Origin: Pseudorhodoferax sp. Leaf274
Lineage (GTDB): Bacteria; Pseudomonadota; Gammaproteobacteria; Burkholderiales; Burkholderiaceae_C
Reading direction: 5' to 3'
Length of the DNA: 64,000 nt
NCBI RefSeq assembly: GCF_001422445.1
Contig: NZ_LMNA01000026.1
Location: 1 to 64,000 of the forward strand
Shown piece after piece: positions 26,567 to 36,030 of the stretch; position 1 is the stretch's first letter, and each line of letters starts with the position of its first letter. A program made the position numbers and the translations under genes. The notes under the pieces are model-generated. The model saw nothing but the letters and a program-made list of their open reading frames with translations. It made no database searches and was not told the DNA's origin.

Positions 26567-27763
26567 TCAGCGCCGCATCACCACCAGGCCCTTGAGGTAC
26601 TCGCCTTCGGGGAAATGGATGGTCATGGGGTGGTCGGGCGCGCCGCCCATGCGCTGGGTGATGTAGCCGTCCACGCCCGCGTCGATGCCGGCGCCGGCCA
26701 CGATCTTGTGGAACAGGTCGGCCGGGATGCCGCCCGAGCAGGAGTACGTGAACAGCACGCCGCCCGGCTCCAGCAGGGCCAGCGCGAGCCGGTTGATGTC
26801 CTTGTAGGCCCGCGCGGCGCGCTCGGCGTGGGCGGCGGTGGGCGCGAACTTGGGCGGGTCCAGCACGATGGCGTCGAAGCGCCGACCCTCGGCCCCGAAA
26901 CGGCGCAACGAGGCGTTGACATCCGCATCCAGGCAGTCGGACTGGTCGGCCGCGAAGCCGTTCAGCGCCACATGCGCTTGCACGCGCGCCAGCGCCGGGC
27001 CGGACGAATCGATGGAGGTCACATGCCCGGCCACGCCCGCCGCGCGCATGCCGGCCAGCGCCGCCACGGTGAAGCCGCCGGTGTAGCAATAGCAATTCAG
27101 TACGCGCTGGCTGCCCAGACGCGCCACGGTGTCGGCGAACAGCTTGCGGCTGTCGCGCTGGTCCAGATAGAAGCCGGTCTTGTGGCCGGTGGCGATGTCC
27201 AGCGTCAGGCGCCAGTCGTGCTCGGCGATCGTCCGTTCGGTGGCGCCCTCGCCACGCAGCCATCCGGTGGCCTCGGGCAGGCCTTCGAGGCCGCGCACGC
27301 TGGCGTCCGAGCGTTCGTACAGGCGCGACAGGCCGGTCAGGTCGCACAGCGCATCGGCCAGCGGCTGCTTCCAGCGCTCGGCACCGGCCGCCCCGAACTG
27401 CGCCACCAGCGTGTCGCCATAGCGGTCGACCACGAGGCCCGGCAGGCCATCGGATTCGCCGTGCACCAGGCGCACGCCGTCGCTGCGGATGTCGAAGCGC
27501 TGGCGCGCGGCGATGGCCTGGGCCAGCCGTTCGCGCAGGAAGGCCGCGTCGATGCGCTGGCCCTCGTCGAAGCTCCAGGCCCGGGCGCGGATGCGCGAGG
27601 CCGGGCTGAACGCGGCCCACGCCAGGAAGCGGCCGTCCGCTGCCTCCACGCGCACGGTTTCGCCGGCATCGGCACCGCCACGCGCGATCGCGGACTCGAA
27701 GACCCAGGGATGTTTGCGCAGCAAGGACTTGTCCTTGCCCTCGCGCAGGCGGATGGTTTTCAT
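26567..27763 (-). CDS. rlmI: RlmI-type 23S rRNA (cytosine-C5)-methyltransferase
   Basis: A 398-residue class I SAM-dependent methyltransferase with an N-terminal PUA domain (about residues 1-75, LREGKDKSLLRKHPWVF start). The Rossmann part has LNCYCYTGGFTVAALAG near 225-241 (SAM loop), VTSIDSS near 252-258, the NPP-like LDPPKF near 303-308 and YSCSGG near 349-354. This architecture is that of RlmI (m5C1962 of 23S rRNA) and close paralogues, so the family is firm and the exact target is inferred. Confidence 0.88.
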   Translation of the reverse strand: MKTIRLREGKDKSLLRKHPWVFESAIARGGADAGETVRVEAADGRFLAWAAFSPASRIRARAWSFDEGQRIDAAFLRERLAQAIAARQRFDIRSDGVRLVHGESDGLPGLVVDRYGDTLVAQFGAAGAERWKQPLADALCDLTGLSRLYERSDASVRGLEGLPEATGWLRGEGATERTIAEHDWRLTLDIATGHKTGFYLDQRDSRKLFADTVARLGSQRVLNCYCYTGGFTVAALAGMRAAGVAGHVTSIDSSGPALARVQAHVALNGFAADQSDCLDADVNASLRRFGAEGRRFDAIVLDPPKFAPTAAHAERAARAYKDINRLALALLEPGGVLFTYSCSGGIPADLFHKIVAGAGIDAGVDGYITQRMGGAPDHPMTIHFPEGEYLKGLVVMRR

Positions 27764-27813
27764 TGGGGCGGATTGTCGCCGTTGGCCTGCCCCTGCGGAC
27801 CGATACTGCGGGC

Positions 27814-28347
27814 ATGACCACCATCCAATCCCGGCGCCGGCTGATCGTGATCCTGCTGCTGTGCACGGCCGCCATCGCCGCCCTGGTCCGGCACCGGGCC
27901 GCGCCCGGCTCCACCGTGCACGATGTCAGCACCGTCATGATGCTGCTGTGGCTGCCCGTGATCGGCAGCATCATCGGCTGGGGCTACGGCAAGCTGCTGC
28001 GCAAGCCGCCGCCTGCGCCCGAGGGCTTCGCCGCCGACCAGGCCTTCCAGCCCCAGGCGCTGGTCGAATTCACGCTGCGCCCGGCCTCGATCCCTGCCGA
28101 AGACGGCCCGGTGAAAGCCGGCGAGCACCGCTGCGTCCTGGTGGTGGGCAACCAGGGCTTTCAGATGCGCTGGCTGATGCCGCAAGGCGAGACCTTCCGC
28201 CGGGGCGAGAAGCGCGCGGCGGCCGTCGAATTCCTGGCGCCGCACAAGGCGCTGCCGCTGCTGCCGCCGGGCACGCCCTTTCGCATGATGGTGGGCGACG
28301 CCTTCGTGGGCGATGGCCGGGTGCTGCAGCCGCCCCCCGGCGCCTGA
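27814..28347 (+). CDS. Predicted membrane protein, unknown function
   Basis: A 177-residue protein with two N-terminal hydrophobic helices (about residues 12-26 and 43-60), followed by a soluble domain of about 100 residues rich in beta-type sequence (CVLVVGNQGF, FRMMVGDAFVGDG). ATG 27814 follows a short gap divergent from rlmI; there is no clear Shine-Dalgarno site and a possible GATACT lies ten bases upstream. I do not recognise the family. It is convergent with xerC, 15 bases apart. Confidence 0.7.
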   Translation: MTTIQSRRRLIVILLLCTAAIAALVRHRAAPGSTVHDVSTVMMLLWLPVIGSIIGWGYGKLLRKPPPAPEGFAADQAFQPQALVEFTLRPASIPAEDGPVKAGEHRCVLVVGNQGFQMRWLMPQGETFRRGEKRAAAVEFLAPHKALPLLPPGTPFRMMVGDAFVGDGRVLQPPPGA

Positions 28348-28362
28348 GAGGGTGGGGCCGCG

Positions 28363-29289
28363 TCAGCCGCCCGGCTTGCGCCGCGCCCGCGGGTGGGCCG
28401 CATCGTAGGCCCTGGCCAGGTGCTGGAAATCCAGCCGCGTGTAGACCTGGGTGGTGCTGATGTTGGCGTGGCCCAGCAGCTCCTGCACGGCGCGCAGGTC
28501 GCCGCTGGACTGCAGCACATGGCTGGCGAACGAGTGCCGCAGCATGTGCGGATGCACGGGCGTGGCCAGGCCGGCGAGCTGGCTGCGCCGGCGCAGGCGC
28601 TGCCACATCGACTGCGCGGTCAGCCGCGTGCCATGGCGGCCGACGAACAGGGCCGGGTTCAGCGCGGCGCCATCGCCGCGCAGCGCGAGCCAGGCCCGCA
28701 GCGCACTCGCCGCCGAGGCGCCGATCGGCACGCTGCGCCGCTTGCTGCCCTTGCCCAGCACGTGGGCCTCGCCGGCGTCCAGGTCGATCCAGCCGCGCGC
28801 CTGCGGGCCGGCCCGCACGTCCAGCCCGGTCAGTTCGGCCACGCGCAGGCCCGCGCCGTAGAGCAGCTCGACCATGGCCGCGTCGCGCGCTTCCAGCCAG
28901 GGGTCGTCGGCCTCGCTGCTGAACTCGGCCAGCTGCACCGCCTCGTCCACGCCCAGGGCCTTGGGCAGCGGCTTGCCGGACCTGGGTGCGCGCACATCCT
29001 GCACCGGGTTGGCGGCGACCAGGCTCTCGCGGCCCAGCCAGGCGTAAAAGCCGCGCCAGCCCGACAGGATCAGCGCGATGCCGCGCCCGCTGCGGCCGCC
29101 ACTGTGCATCTGGGCCACCCAGCGGCGGATGTGGGCGTTGTGCACGGCCAGCAGGCCCAGCCTGGCCGCATCGGCGTGGGCGCGCAGCTTGGCCAGGTCG
29201 GCCTGGTACAGCGCCAGCGTGCGCGCGGCCAGGCGGCGCTCCACGCGCTGGTAGGCGAGGTAGCGCTCGACCAGCGCGGCATCGTCCAT
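28363..29289 (-). CDS. xerC: Tyrosine recombinase XerC
   Basis: Site-specific recombinase that resolves chromosome dimers at dif with XerD. The 308-residue protein has a SAM-like N-terminal DNA-binding domain and a catalytic domain with Arg149 (GLRVAEL), Lys180 (GKGSKRR), His248 and Arg251 (HPHMLRHSFA), His274 (GHANIS) and the nucleophile Tyr283 (QVYTR). All catalytic residues are present. Location next to DUF484 and dapF is the usual proteobacterial dapF-DUF484-xerC order, so this is the housekeeping XerC and not an integrase of a mobile element. Confidence 0.95.
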   Translation of the reverse strand: MDDAALVERYLAYQRVERRLAARTLALYQADLAKLRAHADAARLGLLAVHNAHIRRWVAQMHSGGRSGRGIALILSGWRGFYAWLGRESLVAANPVQDVRAPRSGKPLPKALGVDEAVQLAEFSSEADDPWLEARDAAMVELLYGAGLRVAELTGLDVRAGPQARGWIDLDAGEAHVLGKGSKRRSVPIGASAASALRAWLALRGDGAALNPALFVGRHGTRLTAQSMWQRLRRRSQLAGLATPVHPHMLRHSFASHVLQSSGDLRAVQELLGHANISTTQVYTRLDFQHLARAYDAAHPRARRKPGG

Positions 29290-29380
29290 GTCAGGGGCGC
29301 CCGGCCGCCCGAAGCCTCCGGCGCGCGCCCTCGGTGGGCAGCGCACCTCGTGCAGCGGGGAAGCGTGGGGCTGGTTGCAT
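29286..29380 (+). repeat. Junction repeat copy between DUF484 and xerC (inverted)
   Basis: Read on the plus strand the segment encodes [15 protein letters not shown]..., the same start as the other junction repeats, so this copy is inverted relative to the genes around it. On the gene strand it still leaves an open frame of 29 codons (29291-29380, MQPAPRF... to ...RAAGRP) that ends one base before the xerC ATG. In many proteobacteria DUF484 and xerC abut, so this 97-bp gap looks like an insertion. Confidence 0.5.
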
Positions 29381-29386
29381 CGCGCG

Positions 29387-30079
29387 CTACTGCAGCCGCG
29401 ACAGCGCGGCGCTCGCGAGTTCGGCGATGCGCTCCAGGAAGTCCGTGCCCATGCCGGACTCGAAGCGCTGCGGATCGGGCGAGGCCAGCACCAGCATGCC
29501 GAACGCCGGCTCGGTGCTGTTGAGCTCGCCCACGCGCAGCGGCATCAGCACCACCGACATGGCCTGGGCCGGCTCGGGCAGCCATTGCACGGCGTCGAAA
29601 CCGGGGTTGACGCCGCAGAACGGCGCCGTCAGCGACGAGGCGAAGCTCATGGCGTCGTCGCTGACACCCTGGGCGAAGCCGTGGCCGGCGTAGTCGCCAG
29701 AGACGCCCCAGACCTTGAGCGCGGCCTGCGGCACGCCGAACTGGCTCTGCACCTCGGCCACGATGCGCTGAGGCAACTCGGCCGGCGCCCGGGTGCGCAG
29801 CAGGCTGCGCGCCCAGCGCTGCAGCTTGTCGGCGATCAGCACGTTCTCGTTGCCGTGGCGCACCATGTCCATGATGCGGTGCTCCAGGCCCTTGATCTTC
29901 TCGCGCAGCATCTCGGCCTGGCGTTCCTGCAGGCTCACGGCGCGGTTGCCGTGCGGGCTGGTCATCTGCACGGCCGTCAGCACCTCGGCATGGCGCTCGA
30001 AGAAGGCCGGCGTGTGGATCAGGAAGTTGGCGATGTCGTCTTCGGTGATCGGGTTGTTGGCGTTCATGGTGTGGTTCAT
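29387..30079 (-). CDS. DUF484 family protein
   Basis: A 230-residue cytoplasmic protein of the DUF484 family, conserved between dapF and xerC in proteobacteria. It starts with a helical region (residues about 10-75, including [15 protein letters not shown] and a coiled stretch), followed by a GAF-like domain to the C-terminus. ATG 30079 overlaps the dapF stop as ATGA; a second ATG four codons further in is possible. The molecular function is not established. Confidence 0.9.
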   Translation of the reverse strand: MNHTMNANNPITEDDIANFLIHTPAFFERHAEVLTAVQMTSPHGNRAVSLQERQAEMLREKIKGLEHRIMDMVRHGNENVLIADKLQRWARSLLRTRAPAELPQRIVAEVQSQFGVPQAALKVWGVSGDYAGHGFAQGVSDDAMSFASSLTAPFCGVNPGFDAVQWLPEPAQAMSVVLMPLRVGELNSTEPAFGMLVLASPDPQRFESGMGTDFLERIAELASAALSRLQ

Positions 30080-30945
30080 TGCGGAATGTCGATCTCGCCT
30101 TCGAAGACGGTCTGGGCCGGGCCGGTCATGCGCACCGCGGTGCCCACGCCGTCCCATGCGATGGTCAGCACGCCGCCGCGCGTGTGCACGTCCACCGGGC
30201 TGTCGAGCCAGCCCTGCTGGATGCCCGCCACCACGGCCGCACAGGCGCCGGTGCCGCAGGCCAGCGTCTCGCCGGCACCGCGCTCGTACACGCGCAGCTT
30301 GACCTTGCGCCGGTCCAGCACCTGCAGGAAGCCGGCGTTCACGCGGTTGGCAAAGCGCGGGTGGTGCTCGACCAGCGGGCCCTGCACGGCCACGGGCGCG
30401 CTGTCCACGTCGTCCACGCGCTGCACCGCGTGCGGGTTGCCCATGGACAGCACGGCCAGTTCCACCGTGGGGCTGTCGGCCTCGGTGCCCAGTGCCAGCT
30501 TCCAGGGGCCGACCGGGCTCGCGCCCTGCGGCGACAGGCCGGCCGCATCGAAGGGCACGCGGGCCGCCTCGAACACGGGCGGGCCCATGTCCACGGTGAC
30601 GCGGCCGTCGAGCCCCATGGACGGGGCGATCACGCCGGCGGCGGTCTGCACGCGCAGTGCGTCGCGGTCGGTCAGGCCGTGCTCGCGCACGTACTGGAAG
30701 AAGCAGCGCGCGCCGTTGCCGCACTGCTCCACCTCGCCGCCATCGGCGTTGTGGATCACGTACTCGAAATCGACGCCGGGGCCGGTCGACGGCCGCACGG
30801 TCAGGATCTGGTCGGCGCCCACGCCGAAATGCCGGTCGGCGAGAAAACGGTACTGGTCCTCGCGCAGGCCGAGCCGGCCGCGCGTCTCGTCCAGCACCAC
30901 GAAGTCGTTGCCGGCCCCGTGCATCTTGGTGAATCGGATTCGCAT
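30076..30945 (-). CDS. dapF: Diaminopimelate epimerase
   Basis: Converts LL- to meso-diaminopimelate, the substrate of MurE and the precursor of lysine. The catalytic cysteine pair is visible: C75 in EQCGNGARC and C230 in [10 protein letters not shown]-terminal [15 protein letters not shown] and GNPHAV near residues 169-174 are further family motifs. Length 289 is normal. It heads the dapF-DUF484-xerC set. Confidence 0.97.
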   Translation of the reverse strand: MRIRFTKMHGAGNDFVVLDETRGRLGLREDQYRFLADRHFGVGADQILTVRPSTGPGVDFEYVIHNADGGEVEQCGNGARCFFQYVREHGLTDRDALRVQTAAGVIAPSMGLDGRVTVDMGPPVFEAARVPFDAAGLSPQGASPVGPWKLALGTEADSPTVELAVLSMGNPHAVQRVDDVDSAPVAVQGPLVEHHPRFANRVNAGFLQVLDRRKVKLRVYERGAGETLACGTGACAAVVAGIQQGWLDSPVDVHTRGGVLTIAWDGVGTAVRMTGPAQTVFEGEIDIPQ

Positions 30946-31036
30946 GGGCGCGGATTATCGCGGGCGTGCGGTGGCCTTGTAGCCTGCGGGACAGTCCCGC
31001 GAGCACCAATCCGAGGCAGCCGGCAGAATCCGCGCC

Positions 31037-32680
31037 ATGCCACGCTCCAGCCAACTGCTCCACCCGCAGCGCGACCCGGTCGTGCCGCGCCCCGCCGCCA
31101 CCGTGCTGCTGCTGCGCGACACGCCGGACGGCATCGAGGTGCTGATGACGCGGCGCGCGCTGACGGCCAGCTTCGCGCCGGGCGCCTTCGTGTTCCCGGG
31201 CGGCGCCGTCGACGCGGCCGACCACGCGGCCCACGCCCAGGCCAGCCGGCGGCCCGGGCAGGACGACGCGCGGCTCACGCAGGCGATCGCCGCCGTGCGC
31301 GAGAGCTTCGAGGAACTGGGCGTGCTGCTGGCGCGCCGTGCCGACGGCCAATGGGCCGGCGCCGAGGACGCCGCCCGTCTCGACCGCCACGCGCCGCTGC
31401 TGCCGCAGTGCGCCGCCCAGGGCCTGCTGCTCGCGGCCGACCAGGTCTTCGTGCTGGCGCACTGGACCACCGACCGCGACCTGCCCAAGCGCTTCGACGT
31501 GCCTTTCCTCGTCGCGCGCATGCCCGAAGGCCAGGAGCCGGTGGCGGACGAGGCAGAGCAGTTCGAGCCCTGCTGGGTGCGCCCGGCCGACGCGCTGGCA
31601 CGGCACGCGGCCGGCCAGTTCGAGATCATCTTCCCGACCATCCGCACGCTGCAGCGGCTGCAGGCCTACGCCACGGTCGACGCCGTGCTCGCCGCCTGTG
31701 CCGGCGAGAAGCCGCTGTGGACCTCGTGCCCGCGCGCAGGCTGGCTGAACGGCGCCGAAGCCCGCTACATGGAGCACGAGACGGCCTTCGGCGAACTGGC
31801 CATGGTGTGCCCCGATGGCCAACTGCTCCACGCGCTCGACTGGCAGCACGACCGCCCCACCGCCCTGCTGCGCAACGTGCAGCGCCTGACCTGTGGCAAC
31901 CCGGGCGTGATGACCGGCCCCGGCACCAACAGCTACCTGGTCGGCGACGCCGCCAGCGGCTACATCGCCATCGACCCGGGCCCGCTGGACGAAGCCCACC
32001 TGGACAGGCTGTGCGCGGCGGCGGGCGGCGACATCCGCACCATCGTCTGCACGCATTCGCACGCCGACCATTCGCCCGGCGCGCAGCCGCTGGCCGACCG
32101 CGTGGAACGCGCAGGCCGGCCGCGCCCGCCCGTGCTGGGCCTGGCCTCGCGGCCCACCGCACGCCCGGCCAGCCGGTTCACGCCCGACCGCGAGATGGTC
32201 GATGGCGAGCGGCTGGTGCTGCAGGGCGACGGCGTCACCCACACGCTCCAGGCCGTCTTCACGCCCGGCCACGCCGCCAACCATGTCTGTTTGGTGCTGG
32301 AGGAAGACGCCCTGCTGTTCAGCGGTGACCACGTGCTGAACGGCAGCACCACCGTGGTGGACCCGCCGGATGGCGACATGGGGCACTACCTGGCATCGCT
32401 CGACAGGCTGGCCGCCGCCTGCTCAGCCCACGGCATCGACTTCATCCTGCCCGCCCACGGCTACGTGCTGGGCGACGCGCCGGGCGCCATTGCCAAGCTG
32501 AAGGCGCACCGGCTGGCGCGCGAGGCCAAGGTGCTCAAGGCCATGCGCGCCGTTCCAGCCGGCAGCATGCGCGACTGGGTGGCGATGGCCTACGACGACG
32601 TGCCTTCGGCGATGTGGCCGGTGGCCGAGCGGTCCATGCTTGCGCATGTGGAACATATCCGCGCCACCCAGGCACTTTGA
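31037..32680 (+). CDS. Nudix hydrolase/metallo-beta-lactamase fusion protein
   Basis: A 547-residue two-domain hydrolase. The N-terminal half (about residues 15-240) is a Nudix domain of the NUDT19 type: GGAVDAAD at 55-62 and AVRESFEELGVLL at 86-98 form a Nudix box split by an insertion of about 20 residues. The C-terminal half (about 275-547) is an LACTB2/glyoxalase-II-like domain with HSHADH at 340-345, TPGHAANH near 403-410, SGDHVLNG near 422-429 and a C-terminal winged-helix part. Metal-binding residues are intact in both. A CoA-derivative or nucleotide substrate for the first and a thioester, RNA or lactone for the second are possible; none can be proved here. It is divergent from dapF. 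Confidence 0.9.
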   Translation: MPRSSQLLHPQRDPVVPRPAATVLLLRDTPDGIEVLMTRRALTASFAPGAFVFPGGAVDAADHAAHAQASRRPGQDDARLTQAIAAVRESFEELGVLLARRADGQWAGAEDAARLDRHAPLLPQCAAQGLLLAADQVFVLAHWTTDRDLPKRFDVPFLVARMPEGQEPVADEAEQFEPCWVRPADALARHAAGQFEIIFPTIRTLQRLQAYATVDAVLAACAGEKPLWTSCPRAGWLNGAEARYMEHETAFGELAMVCPDGQLLHALDWQHDRPTALLRNVQRLTCGNPGVMTGPGTNSYLVGDAASGYIAIDPGPLDEAHLDRLCAAAGGDIRTIVCTHSHADHSPGAQPLADRVERAGRPRPPVLGLASRPTARPASRFTPDREMVDGERLVLQGDGVTHTLQAVFTPGHAANHVCLVLEEDALLFSGDHVLNGSTTVVDPPDGDMGHYLASLDRLAAACSAHGIDFILPAHGYVLGDAPGAIAKLKAHRLAREAKVLKAMRAVPAGSMRDWVAMAYDDVPSAMWPVAERSMLAHVEHIRATQAL

Positions 32681-32683
32681 CGC

Positions 32684-35155
32684 TCACTCCCCCAGATACG
32701 CCCGCATCAGTGCCCCGTCGGCCAGCAACTCGGCCGCACTCCCCTGGGCCACGATGCGCCCCGACTCCAGCACATAGGCGTGGTCGGCCAGTGACAGCGC
32801 CAGCCCCGCCATCTGGTCCACCAGCAGCAGGGTCATGCGCTCGTCACGCAGGCGCGAGAGCACGGCGAACAGGTCCTCGATGACCTTGGGCGCCAAGCCG
32901 AGCGAGGGCTCGTCCAGCAGCAGCACCTGGGGCTGGGCCATGAGGCCGCGCGCGATGGCCAGCATCTGCTGCTCCCCGCCCGACAGCAGGCCCGCGCGCT
33001 GGTGCAGGCGCTCGCGCAGGCGCGGGAAGCGCTGCAGCATGTCTTCCACACGCGCTTCGCACGCTGCGGGCTTCAGGAAGGCGCCCAGGCGCAGGTTGTC
33101 CAGTACGCTGAGTTCGGGGAACACCTGGCGCCCCTCCGGCACCAGCACCAGGCCCAGCGCAGCGATCTGTTCGGCGCCGAGCCCGGCCAGTTCGCGGCCG
33201 TTCAGGTGGATGCCGCCCGCCACCGGCCGGTGCAGCCCGGCCAGCGAGCGCATCAGCGTGGACTTGCCGGCCCCATTGGCGCCCAGCAGCGCCGCCATCT
33301 GGCCCGCGCGCACGGACAGTGCCACGCCGTGCAGCACGGGCTCGGCACCGTAGCCCGCCTGCAGCGCGCCGATGCCCAGCACCTCTTCGCTCGCGGGCGG
33401 CGCAGGCCGCGCCGCCACGGCGCCCTGCAGGCCCGCCTCGCCCAGGTAGGCGCGCCGCACGGCCGGGTCGGCCCGCACCATGGCCGGCGTGCCGTCGGCC
33501 AGGCGCTGGCCGGCGTCGAGCACGACGATGCGGTCCGACAGGTCCATCACGAGCGCCATGTCGTGCTCCACGATCACCACGCCGATGCCGCTGTCGGCGA
33601 TCGCGCGCAGCAGCGCGGCCAGGCGCGTCTTGTCCTCGCGCGAGAGGCCGGCGGCCGGCTCGTCGAGTAGCAGCACCTGCGGGTCGGTGGCGAGCGCGCG
33701 GGCGATCTCCACGAGGCGCTTGTCCACGTGCGCGAGGTCGGCGGCGGGCGCGCCCGGTGCGCCGGCGTAGCCGCACTGCGCCAGCAGCGCGCGGGCGCGC
33801 AGGCGCAACGCCGGCGCATGGAAGCGCCGCGCCGCCAGCGGCGAGCCCAGGCGGCCACGGCACAGGCCCAGCGCCACGTTGTCCTCCACGCTGAGGCTGC
33901 CGAACAGCTGCGAGGTCTGGTAGCTGCGCGCGATGCCGGCCCGCGCGAGTTGGTGCGCCGGGCGGCCCTGCAGGTCCTTGCCGTGCAGGCTGAAGCTGCC
34001 GGCGCTGGGCTTGTAGAAGCCGCTCAGCATGTTCAGCACCGTCGTCTTGCCGGCGCCGTTGGGGCCGATCAGGCTGGTCACGCCGCCGCCGACGGTTTCG
34101 AAGCCCAGGTCGTGCACGGCCCGCACCCCGCCGAACTGCCGGCCCAGGCCCTGCACGCGCAGCACACCGCGCGCAGGCCCGCGCGGCAGCGGCTGCGCCG
34201 CGACGGGCGCTGCCGCCGTGGCCGGCTTGCGCCGCCAACCCGCGAACAGCCCGGCCACGCCCAGCGGCGCAGCCCACAGCACCACCAGCAACAGCGCGCC
34301 GAAGAAGAGCAGCCGCCAGTCCTCCATGCCGGCCAGCAGTTCCGGCAGCAGGCCCACGACCAGCGCGCCGATCAGCGGCCCGGCCACCGCGCCGGCGCCG
34401 CCCACCATGACCACCAGCACGAACAGGATGGACTGCAGCATGCCGAAGGTCTGTGGCGTGACGAAGCCCGACAGCGGCGCGAACAACCCGCCCGCCAGCC
34501 CCGCCAGCGCGGCCGACAGCGCGAACGCCACGGCCTTCACGCGCACCGGCGCGATGGCGATGGATTCGCTGGCCACCTCGCTGTCGCGCACCGCGCGCAG
34601 CGCCGCGCCCCAGGCGCTGCGGTCCAGCCAGGCGTAGAGCAGCACCAGCACGGCGCAGGCCAGCACCGCCAGCGCAGCCACGGCACGCTCGCCCGCCAGG
34701 CCGAACAGGGCAGGCGCGGCAATGCCCATGATGCCGTTCTGCCCACCCGTGAGCCCGCGCCATTCCACGGCACCATGCTCGACGATGAAACCGAAGGCAA
34801 TCGTGACCATGGCCAGGTACGGCCCCTTCACGCGCAGCGCCGGCACCGCCAGCAGCAGGCCGACCGCGCCGGCCAGCAGCACACCGATGGGCCAGGCCAG
34901 CCAGAACGACAGCCCGGCCTTGGTCGTGAGCACCGCCACCGCGTAAGCGCCCAGCGCATAGAACCCCACATGGCCGAACGACACCTGGCCCGCCAGGCCC
35001 AACAGCACGTTCATGCCGATGCCCACGATGGCCAGCAGCGCCACGTTGGCCAGCACGTAGACGTAGTACCCGTTGAGCGTGGCGGCCAGCGCCAGCGCGC
35101 CCGCCAGCAACAGCACCCACGCGGCCCAGCCCGTGGGTGAGACGACAGACTTCAT
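32684..35155 (-). CDS. Branched-chain amino acid-type ABC transporter, LivM-LivG-LivF triple fusion
   Basis: One uninterrupted frame of 823 residues joins a permease and two ATPases normally made separately. Residues 1-310 are LivM-like, with about nine membrane helices and GQVSFGHVGFYALGAYA at 56-72. Residues 332-575 are LivG-like, with Walker A GPNGAGKTT at 364-372 and Walker B VLLLDEPAAG near 494-503; its signature is degenerate, LAHVDKR in place of LSYGxQR. Residues 592-823 are LivF-like, with GANGAGKST at 625-633, LSGGEQQM at 724-731 and VLLLDEPSLG at 744-753. Short Ala/Pro-rich linkers join the parts. ATG 35155 overlaps the livH stop (ATGA). Substrate may be a branched-chain amino acid, amide or aromatic compound. 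Confidence 0.93.
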   Translation of the reverse strand: MKSVVSPTGWAAWVLLLAGALALAATLNGYYVYVLANVALLAIVGIGMNVLLGLAGQVSFGHVGFYALGAYAVAVLTTKAGLSFWLAWPIGVLLAGAVGLLLAVPALRVKGPYLAMVTIAFGFIVEHGAVEWRGLTGGQNGIMGIAAPALFGLAGERAVAALAVLACAVLVLLYAWLDRSAWGAALRAVRDSEVASESIAIAPVRVKAVAFALSAALAGLAGGLFAPLSGFVTPQTFGMLQSILFVLVVMVGGAGAVAGPLIGALVVGLLPELLAGMEDWRLLFFGALLLVVLWAAPLGVAGLFAGWRRKPATAAAPVAAQPLPRGPARGVLRVQGLGRQFGGVRAVHDLGFETVGGGVTSLIGPNGAGKTTVLNMLSGFYKPSAGSFSLHGKDLQGRPAHQLARAGIARSYQTSQLFGSLSVEDNVALGLCRGRLGSPLAARRFHAPALRLRARALLAQCGYAGAPGAPAADLAHVDKRLVEIARALATDPQVLLLDEPAAGLSREDKTRLAALLRAIADSGIGVVIVEHDMALVMDLSDRIVVLDAGQRLADGTPAMVRADPAVRRAYLGEAGLQGAVAARPAPPASEEVLGIGALQAGYGAEPVLHGVALSVRAGQMAALLGANGAGKSTLMRSLAGLHRPVAGGIHLNGRELAGLGAEQIAALGLVLVPEGRQVFPELSVLDNLRLGAFLKPAACEARVEDMLQRFPRLRERLHQRAGLLSGGEQQMLAIARGLMAQPQVLLLDEPSLGLAPKVIEDLFAVLSRLRDERMTLLLVDQMAGLALSLADHAYVLESGRIVAQGSAAELLADGALMRAYLGE

Positions 35156-36030
35156 ACCTTCTTCACCTCGGCGCGGCCGAACAGACCATCGGGCCGCAGC
35201 GCCAGCGCCACGATCACCAGCGAGAACATCATGATCTGGGTGTAGCCCGAGCCCAGCGTCGCCGTGACCAGCGCCTCGCCGGCGCCGAACACCAGCCCGG
35301 CCAGCATCACCCCCCAGGCGCTGCCGATGCCGCCCAGGATGGCCACCGCGAAGGCCTTGAGCCCGAACAGCGTGCCCATGTCGGCATGCACGTTGAACAG
35401 CGGCGCCACCAACGCGCCGGCCACCCCGGCCAGCAGGGTCGACAGCGCGAAGGCCAGCAGCACCACGTGCTTGACGGGGATGCCCATGAGCCGCGCCGCA
35501 TCGCGGTTCTGCTGCACGGCCAGCACGGCCACGCCCCAGCGCGTGCGGCGCGCCACGCAATGCAGGCCGGCCGCCAGCGCCAGGCCCACCACCGGGATCA
35601 GCAGCTGCAGCGGGTACACGCCCAGCGCCGCATCGCCCAGCGTGATCGGCGCCTGCGCCCAGGGCGAAGGCAGGCTGCGCGGCTCCTTGCCGAAGCCGTG
35701 CATGACCAGGTTGTCCAGCACGATGCCCAGCGCCACGGTGGACATCAGCCAGGCATTGGAGCCGCGCCGCACGAACGGCCGCACGGCCACGAACTCCACC
35801 AGCATGCCGTAGACCGCGCAGGCCGCCAGCGCCACGGCCAGCGCCAGCGGCATGGGCCAGCCCATGGACTGCGAGAACACCCAGGTCAGCACCGCGCCCA
35901 GCATCATCGAACTGCCCTGCGCGAAGTTGACCGTGCCCGACACCGCGTAGGTGATGTGAAAGCCCAGCGCGATCAGCCCGTACATGGCGCCCAGCCCCAG
36001 GCCGCTGACCAGGGCGGAGATCAGCAGCAT
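35152..36030 (-). CDS. livH: Branched-chain amino acid-type ABC permease LivH
   Basis: A 292-residue inner-membrane permease with about eight helices. The N-terminal GLGLGAMYGLIALG and VNFAQGSSMMLGA (near residues 34-46), and the C-terminal FAVAILGGIGSAWG near 225-238, are LivH family motifs. It pairs with the LivM part of the fusion gene immediately downstream. Its start is overlapped by ten bases by the bridging frame 36021-36224, replacing direct contact with the binding-protein gene. Confidence 0.92.
   Translation of the reverse strand: MLLISALVSGLGLGAMYGLIALGFHITYAVSGTVNFAQGSSMMLGAVLTWVFSQSMGWPMPLALAVALAACAVYGMLVEFVAVRPFVRRGSNAWLMSTVALGIVLDNLVMHGFGKEPRSLPSPWAQAPITLGDAALGVYPLQLLIPVVGLALAAGLHCVARRTRWGVAVLAVQQNRDAARLMGIPVKHVVLLAFALSTLLAGVAGALVAPLFNVHADMGTLFGLKAFAVAILGGIGSAWGVMLAGLVFGAGEALVTATLGSGYTQIMMFSLVIVALALRPDGLFGRAEVKKV

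Noticed and set aside
28363-29289. Integrase of a mobile element
   Set aside because: Conserved dapF-DUF484-xerC order and XerC length show it is the housekeeping recombinase.
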